From contig JAUWCU010000006.1 in assembly GCA_030609135.1 (NCBI GenBank), forward strand, positions 1-44,135: a DNA stretch of 44,135 nucleotides, read 5' to 3'. The notes under the pieces were generated by a model. It was not told where the DNA came from, searched no databases, and worked only from the letters and a program-made list of their open reading frames with translations. The position numbers and the translations under genes are program-made. Every line of letters starts with the position of its first letter. Position 1 is the stretch's first letter. Positions 37,800 to 44,135 of the stretch are shown one piece after another. Origin of the DNA: Candidatus Stahliibacteriota bacterium (GTDB lineage Bacteria > Hydrothermota > Tepidihabitantia > SM23-42).

Positions 37800-39047
37800 A
37801 TGTTTATTTCAGTGCTGTGTTTCTTGATAGGTCTGAACAGTGTATTGTTAGGTGAAGTAGATGGTGTGATAAGTCCGGCGAGTAGTTCATATTTCCTGCG
37901 GATCATTACTGTTGCCGAGCAAGAAGAAGCGATTTGTTTGATTATAAAACTTGATACTCCTGGTGGTTTAGATGCTTCGATGCGGACGATCACAAAAAGG
38001 ATTCTTAATACAAAGGTTCCGGTCGTGATATATGTAGCACCGAAAGGAGCACGTGCTGCTTCGGCGGGTGTATTTATCTTGTACGCCAGTCATGTTGCCG
38101 CAATGGCGCCCGGCACCAATGTTGGTGCAGCACACCCGGTGAATATGGGTGGCGAAAAACTCGATAGTGTGATGATCGAAAAAGTGACCAACGACGCAGT
38201 GGCATACCTTAAAGCAATTGCTAAAGAGAAAGGCAGGAATGTAGCTTGGGCGGAAAAGGCAATTCGCGAAAGCGCTTCTATTGATGCAGAAACAGCAGTT
38301 AGGAAAAGAGTCTGTGACATAATAGCTGAGAATGTTGATGATTTGATTGCTAAACTGCACGGCCGTATTGTGCAGGTTAACGGCAAAGACGTCGTGCTGA
38401 ACACTGAATCAAAACCCGTTCAGAATATGCCAATGACATTTAAAGAAAGACTATTATTGTTGCTAACAAACCCTACGGTTGCTTATATATTATTGCTGTT
38501 GGGTGTTTATGGACTCTTTTTTGAATTACAGAATCCGGGTACGATTTTCCCCGGTGTGGTTGGTGGCATATGTATTATCCTCGGGTTTTATGCGCTTCAA
38601 CTTCTGCCGGTAAATTACGCCGGTGTGGCATTGATTCTATTATCGGCATTTTTATTCATTTTGGAGATTTACATTACATCACACGGGCTTTTGGCAATTG
38701 GCGGGATAATTTCTTTAATATTTGGTTCATTGATTTTATTCGAAAGTGATGTGCAATTTTTGAGATTATCATGGGAGGTAATTGTGATAGCGGTTATTAT
38801 CGTCGCGGCATTTTTTATTTTTATTGTAAGCATGGGCATCCATGCGCAATTTAGGAAGAGAACAACTGGTAAAGAAGGACTTGTTGGTGAACTCGGGGAG
38901 GCAAAGACAGACATCACTGTTTCAGGAGGGACAGTATTTGTGCATGGTGAATATTGGAATGCAGTAAGTGATGCAACTATCAAGAAAGGAAGTAGTGTAA
39001 AGGTTATGAGCAGTAAAGATATGATTGTAAAGGTAAAAAAAGCATAA
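37800..39047 (+). CDS. nfeD: NfeD-family membrane serine protease (ClpP-class, long form)
   Basis: A 415-residue protein: N-terminal signal helix, a ClpP-type protease domain (LDTPGGLDASMRTITKRIL; GARAASAGVFI with Ser88; Lys138 in the YLKAIAKEKG helix as the likely catalytic dyad, as in the Pyrococcus homologue), four to five hydrophobic helices at about 210-350 and a C-terminal OB-fold NfeD domain (GLVGELGEAKTDITVSGGTV). These proteases act at the membrane, with stomatin/prohibitin partners in many genomes; no stomatin gene follows here. The next gene starts 33 bp downstream. Confidence 0.93.
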   Translation: MFISVLCFLIGLNSVLLGEVDGVISPASSSYFLRIITVAEQEEAICLIIKLDTPGGLDASMRTITKRILNTKVPVVIYVAPKGARAASAGVFILYASHVAAMAPGTNVGAAHPVNMGGEKLDSVMIEKVTNDAVAYLKAIAKEKGRNVAWAEKAIRESASIDAETAVRKRVCDIIAENVDDLIAKLHGRIVQVNGKDVVLNTESKPVQNMPMTFKERLLLLLTNPTVAYILLLLGVYGLFFELQNPGTIFPGVVGGICIILGFYALQLLPVNYAGVALILLSAFLFILEIYITSHGLLAIGGIISLIFGSLILFESDVQFLRLSWEVIVIAVIIVAAFFIFIVSMGIHAQFRKRTTGKEGLVGELGEAKTDITVSGGTVFVHGEYWNAVSDATIKKGSSVKVMSSKDMIVKVKKA

Positions 39048-39080
39048 TTCTGTAGAGCTTCGAACAAACAAATAAAAGAA

Positions 39081-39797
39081 GTGGTTATCATATTAATAAT
39101 TAGTGCGTTTGAAACAACGCTCTTTCCTCAGAGTCTATTTCTTGAGGATTATTTCAATCCGGCATTGGAAGCTCGCGAAGGTTTTCAGCTCGACCTGGGA
39201 ACCGGGTCGAGGTTTGGTCTGCCAGAGTTGCGCACCTATTACGTGTATTCGACGATCAAATCATATCGTTTGAGCGCACATAGTTTTGGTTGTGACCTAT
39301 ACCGGGAGAATATGCTTAGGCTTGGTAGTTGTTTTGGAATACGAAAAGCATGGACCCTTGGTTTTAACGTTGGTTTACTCAATAATTGGGTACGGGATAA
39401 TTTCAATCGATTTGCTTATTCCTTGTGTCTGGGCAGTGTTTTTCAAACTGGCGATGTGAAAATCAGTGGCTGGGTTGATAATATTAACATGCCAAGGTTA
39501 TCGAGTGTTGACTATTTGCCGCCGAGTTATTCTATGAGATTTGATTATATAACAAAAAGCAGACTCGATTTCGCTTTCGCAGTCCGCGGCATGGAGAAAA
39601 ACTTGCCTTTTTTCAATTTTGGCGTTTCTTTATCACCTTATGAAATAATCCTTATCGGTGTCGGGGTTAATACGGATCCGCTTTATCTTGAATATATCTT
39701 GAAATTAAATTTTGGTGATTTTGCGTTATGCTATGCTGGAAGCAATCATCAGTACCTTGGTCTTTCACATGCATTCAGCATCGGGTTTTGTCCATGA
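39081..39797 (+). CDS. Outer-membrane-type beta-barrel protein, unknown (PorV/PorQ-like look)
   Basis: A 238-residue protein with an N-terminal hydrophobic segment (VIILIISAFETTLFPQ) and alternating strands with many aromatic and polar residues, ending HAFSIGFCP, similar to the C-terminal strand of barrel proteins. The strand content and length fit a barrel of 10-14 strands. The start is GTG at 39081-39083. No family recognised with certainty. It is coupled to the next gene by the ATGA overlap (39794-39797), so the two probably form an envelope complex. Confidence 0.6.
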   Translation: MVIILIISAFETTLFPQSLFLEDYFNPALEAREGFQLDLGTGSRFGLPELRTYYVYSTIKSYRLSAHSFGCDLYRENMLRLGSCFGIRKAWTLGFNVGLLNNWVRDNFNRFAYSLCLGSVFQTGDVKISGWVDNINMPRLSSVDYLPPSYSMRFDYITKSRLDFAFAVRGMEKNLPFFNFGVSLSPYEIILIGVGVNTDPLYLEYILKLNFGDFALCYAGSNHQYLGLSHAFSIGFCP

Positions 39798-41524
39798 TTA
39801 TTTTCTTTCTATTATCTGTTTTTTATATTGATGCTGACATTTTTGAAACTGACGAAGGAAAAGATTACGAAATTTTATTAAAGGACTTAGAAATATTGCG
39901 CAATAACCCGATAAACTTGAATTCAGCAAGTTTTGAGGAACTCATCAGAATCCCCTATCTTTCAATGACGGATTGTTTGAAGATTATTGATTATCGTGAA
40001 CAATCCGGTTATTTTGCTTCAGTACGTGATTTGCTCAATATTCCGGGATTTGACCGTTTCCGCCTTGAACAAATAAAACATTTTATCACAGCTAAATCTA
40101 AACCATTCAAAGTAGCTAAGCTAACAACAAGATTGCGTGCGAAAACAGAAATACCCAAGCAACCAGGTTCGGTTGAGTACTTCACTAAATCGCAGTGTAT
40201 TTTTGATGGATACAATGTTTACTTTATTAATGAAAGAGATCCGTACGAGAGTTCTTTGTTTGATTACTGGGCTTCAGGGATTATCTACAAAGACGGGCAC
40301 CGAACCTTTGCTTTTGGAAAATACAACTTAGATATTGGTTCGGGCGTGGCTTTGTCACCGCTCGGTTCGTTTTTTAATGCTGCAGATTTTCGGATATTGA
40401 TCAAAGAACGTGGTATACTACCGTATACTTCAGTACTGGAGAACAGTGGTTTCTTCGGTGCCGCCTTGAGCGATTCGCTATTTATGAATTTCACGTTTTT
40501 CTATTCTAATCAGAACCTTGATGGTCGAATTGATTCATCCGGCTATGGACGTTCGTTTGACGTATCAGGTGAACATACTGACTCGGCTTCTTTGGAACGA
40601 AAAGATAGAATCAATGAAGAAATAATAGGTTATGACTTGCAGTATAGGTTTAGTGATTTGCTTGTAGCTAACCGAACATACTTATGTTCTTACGACCCAG
40701 CATTTGTTTGTTCTGATTCAATGATCAAATTCTATGGTGAGACATTTTGGATCACTAGTGTTGGTGCAAAATACTATAGTGATGCTCTTGTACTTTTTTC
40801 TGAAGTCGTTCGTACTTACAAAGACCGAGTCGGTGGTCTGTTTGGTTGCACGGGTTTTATTCCGCATTTTGACATAAAACTCGCTGGCAAGTATTTCCCA
40901 GCCGGGTTCTATTCACCCAAGGGTGTTGAAGCCAGAAACAACTATTACGGTGGTATTTTAGACATTACCAATCATTGTAAATACTTTAATCTTGGAGTTG
41001 CACTCACCCTTGATTCCAAATTGGATGAAGATACTGTCAAGTATGGTCTACGTGTAAAAGTTGAAAAAAGTCTGGGCATGCTCCATGCCAAATTTCAGGT
41101 GCGCTGTAGATACACGTCGCAAGCGATCGACTTGTCTAGTTCAAGGGTATTCATGCGCCTGAAGCCGATAAAACATCTGTTTTTTGATTTAAGGCTTGAG
41201 GAAAAATATGTCTTTGAACCAGACACGATTGAAAAAGGGATATTCGGTGGTTTTGAAATGGGTATTGAAATCGGCAAAATGCGATTGCGTGCCAGGTATG
41301 GTATGTTCAAAACTGATTCATACGCTTCAAGGCTTTTTGTCTATGAAACAGATTTACCAGGTATTATTACCAACCGCATGCTTTATTACCAGGGTAATTG
41401 CGGGTTCTTATATTTTTCCTTCAAGCCGATAGATTTTTTGAAGCTAACCGGTAAGTATTCAACGATTAAACGAGATACACTCAGGCAGCAGCAAATCGGC
41501 GCTCAGCTTGATTTCAGACTATAA
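39794..41524 (+). CDS. Helix-hairpin-helix plus beta-barrel envelope protein
   Basis: I place the start at ATG 39794, which overlaps the previous stop, and opens a signal peptide (MIIFFLLSVFYIDADIF); a longer frame to 39728 has no signal and no ribosome site. The 576-residue product has two ComEA-like helix-hairpin-helix units in about residues 40-105 (NPINLNSASFEELIRIPYLS; YFASVRDLLNIPGFDRFRLE), then about 450 residues of strand-rich sequence ending IGAQLDFRL, typical of an outer-membrane barrel. The combination suggests a surface protein that could hold DNA, possibly for uptake, but function is unproven. Confidence 0.75.
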   Translation: MIIFFLLSVFYIDADIFETDEGKDYEILLKDLEILRNNPINLNSASFEELIRIPYLSMTDCLKIIDYREQSGYFASVRDLLNIPGFDRFRLEQIKHFITAKSKPFKVAKLTTRLRAKTEIPKQPGSVEYFTKSQCIFDGYNVYFINERDPYESSLFDYWASGIIYKDGHRTFAFGKYNLDIGSGVALSPLGSFFNAADFRILIKERGILPYTSVLENSGFFGAALSDSLFMNFTFFYSNQNLDGRIDSSGYGRSFDVSGEHTDSASLERKDRINEEIIGYDLQYRFSDLLVANRTYLCSYDPAFVCSDSMIKFYGETFWITSVGAKYYSDALVLFSEVVRTYKDRVGGLFGCTGFIPHFDIKLAGKYFPAGFYSPKGVEARNNYYGGILDITNHCKYFNLGVALTLDSKLDEDTVKYGLRVKVEKSLGMLHAKFQVRCRYTSQAIDLSSSRVFMRLKPIKHLFFDLRLEEKYVFEPDTIEKGIFGGFEMGIEIGKMRLRARYGMFKTDSYASRLFVYETDLPGIITNRMLYYQGNCGFLYFSFKPIDFLKLTGKYSTIKRDTLRQQQIGAQLDFRL

Positions 41525-41605
41525 TCAGTAACTCATCTTGACTTCTACGGTGAATATGTCTACGTAGAGCAGCCTGTCTACTCTGTGGGAAAATCAAACA
41601 ACCTG

Positions 41606-41633
41606 TTGACAAATTATCTTACATGGATATACT
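41606..41633 (+). promoter_or_regulatory. Promoter of the toxin-antitoxin operon
   Basis: TTGACA (41606-41611) and TATACT (41628-41633) with a 16-bp spacer. The leader (about 60 nt) contains an inverted repeat (41645-41690, CCCCGTAGGGAA/TTCCAACGGGG) immediately before the AAAGGAG ribosome site, related to the element at 15330-15402. Confidence 0.75.
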
Positions 41634-41704
41634 ATATTGTAGATCCCCGTAGGGAACCCCGCTATAAATGGCGAGATATTCCAACGGGGTAAAGGAGATA
41701 AGTG

Positions 41705-42490
41705 ATGGTTAAAATAGGTAAGAAACTAAAGAAATTGCGGGAGCAATTAGGAATGAGTCAGCAAAAGCTTGCTAGACTATTAGGGCTTTCACGACCAACA
41801 ATTTCGCAAATAGAGCATGGCGAACGAAGAATTTGCGCTGAAGAACTGGTAAAATTATCAGAAATATTCGGGTTTTCAGTTGATAGCTTGTTGAATATAG
41901 AAGAACAACCAGAAGTGATTTTGCACAAAGCTAAGAGAGGGAAAAAAGTAAAACGCCGGATTAGAATCAATGTTCCGCAAAGGAATTTGGAGAAGTTCAA
42001 AGAGGTTTTTCTTTACATTCTCAACAAGGTTGGTTCAAAACCGAATATTGGAGAAACTGTTATCTATAAACTTCTCTATTTTATTGATTTTGATTTCTAT
42101 GAAAAGTATGAGGAACAATTGATTGGAGCTACTTATATCAAGAATCGCTATGGCCCAACACCAATAGAGTTCAAAAAAATAGTGGACAAAATGATTAATG
42201 ACAAAGAGATCGAAAAAGTCAAGAGCGAATATTTCGATTTTCCTCAAACTAAGTATTTACCTCTGAAAAAAGCAGATCTTTCTAAATTGAGAGCTCATGA
42301 GATTGAACTAATTAACAGTGTTTTGAATAGATTGTCTGACAAAGATGCTGCTCAAATAAGCATATATTCTCATAAAGATGTTCCCTGGCTAACAACAGGA
42401 AAGGGGAAAGTTATTGAATATGAATCTGTTTTTTATAGGACTGCGCTATATTCGGTGAGAGAATACAGTGAAGCAATTTCAGAAGATTAG
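41705..42490 (+). CDS. Panacea-type antitoxin with N-terminal HTH (XRE-DUF4065)
   Basis: A 261-residue protein: residues 1-65 are an XRE-type helix-turn-helix (LREQLGMSQQKLARLLGLSR, PTISQIEHGERRI), a basic linker follows, and from about 90 the DUF4065/Panacea domain (IYKLLYFIDFDFYEKYEEQL, ATYIKNRYGPTPIEF, HKDVPWL). Such PanA antitoxins neutralise many unrelated toxins and, through their HTH, probably repress their own operon. I prefer ATG 41705 to GTG 41702 by ribosome-site spacing. It overlaps the toxin gene by 23 bp. Confidence 0.88.
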   Translation: MVKIGKKLKKLREQLGMSQQKLARLLGLSRPTISQIEHGERRICAEELVKLSEIFGFSVDSLLNIEEQPEVILHKAKRGKKVKRRIRINVPQRNLEKFKEVFLYILNKVGSKPNIGETVIYKLLYFIDFDFYEKYEEQLIGATYIKNRYGPTPIEFKKIVDKMINDKEIEKVKSEYFDFPQTKYLPLKKADLSKLRAHEIELINSVLNRLSDKDAAQISIYSHKDVPWLTTGKGKVIEYESVFYRTALYSVREYSEAISED

Positions 42491-42848
42491 TCGCTTACCC
42501 GAGTTTGAAAAGGATATGAAGAGACTTCTTAAAAGGTTCAAAACATTAAAGGGTGACCTGCAAAATTTCATTGAAACCCAGCTGAATCTTTACCATAAGT
42601 TAAAAAAAGACAACAAAGGCATTTTTCAGATTGAACATCTGCAAATTGACTCCCCTGAAATCTATAAAGCTAAAAAGTTCGCCTGCCGTTCTCTTAAGGG
42701 AACAGGAAGTCAATCCGGGATCAGGGTGATCTATGGATATTATGAAAAAGAAGACATAATCGAGTTAGTCGAGATTTATTATAAAGGCGATAAGAAAAAT
42801 GAAGACAAAAATAGAATATTAAGATACTGCAAACGGCTGAAAAAATGA
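42468..42848 (+). CDS. RelE/ParE-like toxin, partner of the Panacea antitoxin
   Basis: A 126-residue basic protein with the RelE-type end KKFACRSLKGTGSQSGIRVI and YGYYEKEDIIELVEIYYKGD, preceded by helices (FEKDMKRLLKRFKTLKGDLQ). The C-terminal strand order and the position overlapping the PanA gene support a ribosome-dependent mRNA interferase or related toxin. The usual catalytic residues cannot be assigned confidently from sequence alone. Ends 51 bp before dedA. Confidence 0.78.
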   Translation: MKQFQKISRLPEFEKDMKRLLKRFKTLKGDLQNFIETQLNLYHKLKKDNKGIFQIEHLQIDSPEIYKAKKFACRSLKGTGSQSGIRVIYGYYEKEDIIELVEIYYKGDKKNEDKNRILRYCKRLKK

Positions 42849-42899
42849 GGTGGTATGATTTCAGATTCTTTTTATGTCAACTTGAAAGGATAATCCAAT

Positions 42900-43511
42900 A
42901 TGTTTGAATGGCTTGCCGGGCGTACGCCGATTCTTGTTTATCTCTTTTTATTATTCAGTTCATGTTTTGAGAGTTTATTCCCACCCTACCCTTCAGATGT
43001 CTTTGTTCTGGTTTTCGCATTCCTTGCTGGGCAGGGATATTTTAATCCATATTTACTTTACGTATTCGTTGTGATTGGTGCGTTTGCTGGTATAATGATA
43101 CTCTATTATATGGGTAAGACCAGAGGTGATGCATTGATCCGGCTTCTGACAAAAACATTTTTGGGTAGGATCTTTCCGTTAAAAATGATTGAAAGAGCAA
43201 AGGCAGAATTTGTCAAACGCGGGGATCTCATTGTTTTACTAAACCGTTTTTTACCAGGTATGAGAGCACCACTTTGTTTTGCCGCCGGGATTGTCAAGAT
43301 CGATAAGAAGAAGTTCTTCTGGTATAGCTTGGTCAGTGTTTTGGTATGGAATTTTTTCCTGGTTATGGTTGGGTTTTATATCGGTTCAACCTGGGATGAA
43401 GCGGCAAATTTTTTGAAAAATTATAACATAATTGTAGGATTGATACTTATCGCATTCTTGGCGATTTTTACGATTGTATACTTTCGGAAAAGAAAAGACA
43501 AGGGATATTAG
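42900..43511 (+). CDS. DedA-family membrane protein (SNARE-associated)
   Basis: A 203-residue inner-membrane protein with the family features FESLFPPYPSDVFVLVFAFLA near the start (Glu and Asp in the first re-entrant region), GKTRGDALIR, and the RFLPGMRAPLCFAAGI signature near 115-130, followed by two helices and a basic tail. DedA/DUF-type proteins act as lipid (undecaprenyl phosphate or phospholipid) translocases. The usual family length is about 200. It has AAAGGA upstream. Confidence 0.93.
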   Translation: MFEWLAGRTPILVYLFLLFSSCFESLFPPYPSDVFVLVFAFLAGQGYFNPYLLYVFVVIGAFAGIMILYYMGKTRGDALIRLLTKTFLGRIFPLKMIERAKAEFVKRGDLIVLLNRFLPGMRAPLCFAAGIVKIDKKKFFWYSLVSVLVWNFFLVMVGFYIGSTWDEAANFLKNYNIIVGLILIAFLAIFTIVYFRKRKDKGY

Positions 43512-43779
43512 CGCACTGTACCCTCTCCCTTTTAAGGGAGAGGGATCACCCTGTGAAATAATACTGATTGAAACTTGATAAATCCATTACTATATTCGCT
43601 ACTGAACTTTCAGTCTTATTACTGTCAACCCTGTTAGATCAGAAACTTGGACACATCTTTAATAACAAATTTGAACTGCATCAACATTAATCCAAACCCA
43701 TCATACTTCCCCTCCCTTGACGGGAGGGGGTAAGGGGGAGGGTGATTTTTTTCATAATTTAATACACCCCTCACCTTTA
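43512..43779. other. Gene-free region leading into a tandem array
   Basis: CTCTCCCTTTTAAGGGAGAG (43511-43530) is a hairpin that may terminate dedA. CACCCTGTGAAATAATA at about 43540 looks like a truncated end of the 100-bp unit. CAGAAACTTGGACACATC (43640-43657) is identical to the terminus of the 31.9 kb element. A GGGAGGGGGTAAGGGGGAGG stretch lies near 43720-43740. No ORF. Confidence 0.75.
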
Positions 43780-44135
43780 CCCCGTGTAATACAATTTATG
43801 AATATCGTTTCACAATATTTAAGGTAGCTCGGTTATTTCTATTTCTTTTTGCGTAAAATCATTCTTTTATTACACAGGGCTTGCCCCGTGTAATACAATT
43901 TATGAATATCGTTTCACAATATTTAAGGTAGCTCGGTTATTTCTATTTCTTTTTGCATAAAATCATTCTTGTATTACACAGGGCCTGCCCCGTGTAATAC
44001 AATTTATGAATATCGTTTCACAATATTTAAGGCAGATCGGTTATTTCTATTTCTTTTTGCGTAAAATCATTCTTTTATTACACAGGGCTTGCCCCGTGTA
44101 ATACAATTTATGAATATCGTTTCACAATAATTAAG
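43780..44135. repeat. Tandem array of a 100-bp inverted-repeat unit (period 104 bp)
   Basis: CCCCGTGTAATAC begins at 43780, 43884, 43988 and 44092, exactly 104 bp apart. Each unit ends TTATTACACAGGG or GTATTACACAGGG 100 bp later, so neighbouring units are separated by CTTG or CCTG. Three full units and part of a fourth are present; the array continues beyond the window. Differences between units are few. There are no variable spacers, so it is not a CRISPR. Confidence 0.93.

Noticed and set aside
43780-44135. Possible CRISPR array at the right edge
   Set aside because: The whole 104-bp period is conserved, there are no unique spacers, and no cas genes are near; the repeat is an inverted-repeat unit amplified in tandem.
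1-44135. tRNA, rRNA or riboswitch genes
   Set aside because: I looked through the intergenic regions for cloverleaf or known riboswitch cores and saw none; most structured sequence is explained by repeat elements.

Overview
The window reads as about 44 kb of chromosome from a low-GC, strictly anaerobic, diderm bacterium. Desulfoferrodoxin, rubrerythrin, an A-type flavoprotein and class III ribonucleotide reductase point to an anaerobe. The outer-membrane-type beta-barrel proteins, the GlmU-like nucleotidyltransferase and the helix-hairpin-helix/barrel protein point to an uncultured lineage near the FCB/WOR-3 (Stahlbacteria/Hydrothermae) groups. That placement is inference; no rRNA or tRNA gene was seen.

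Layout. 0-4 kb (minus): NifU-like scaffold, trehalose synthase TreT and a fused OtsA-OtsB. 4-10.6 kb (minus): a metallocluster cassette of two MinD-type ATPases with built-in ferredoxin domains, an MBL-fold protein, two FmdB zinc ribbons, two NifX/NifB-type cofactor proteins, Mrp and three Gly-rich DUF5320-like proteins. A near-perfect sigma-54 promoter with upstream inverted repeats precedes it. 11-18 kb (minus): oxygen-defence block (dfx, ferritin-like, FprA, flavin reductase-rubredoxin, rubrerythrin, Nfu, Fur/PerR) and NrdD. 18-21 kb (plus): UPF0282-like metallohydrolase, MIP18-like protein, small ORFs and a methyltransferase remnant. 21-31.8 kb (minus): PAS-AAA+ sigma-54 activator, NicO/DUF1007 and ZIP metal transport, flavodoxins, FmdE-like secreted protein, a consensus Fur box, feoB, a four-helix S23-like gene, feoA and a second Fur. 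32.3-34.6 kb (plus): EamA-like permease, GlmU-like protein, cmk. 34.9-37.7 kb (minus): miaA, prepilin peptidase, HepT-like protein and a 49-residue lysine-rich protein. 37.8-43.5 kb (plus): NfeD protease, two envelope proteins, a Panacea-type toxin-antitoxin pair and DedA.

The most unusual aspect is the density of small repeats. Several non-autonomous elements have terminal inverted repeats. One 104-bp element is nested in another, with a 6-bp target duplication, and an empty site is present in the same window. A 100-bp unit forms a 104-bp-period tandem array at the right edge. Short-period, word-like repeats lie between genes and are inserted in frame in both MinD-like ATPases; a REP-like palindrome is inserted in frame in a flavodoxin gene.

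Promoters share one form, TTGAC(A/T)-N16-TATAAT-like. At four genes the start codon lies 5-7 nt after the -10 box, implying leaderless mRNAs. Taken together the genes suggest iron/metal homeostasis, Fe-S or metallocofactor assembly and oxygen detoxification, with two Fur-family regulators and one sigma-54 activator as candidate controllers.
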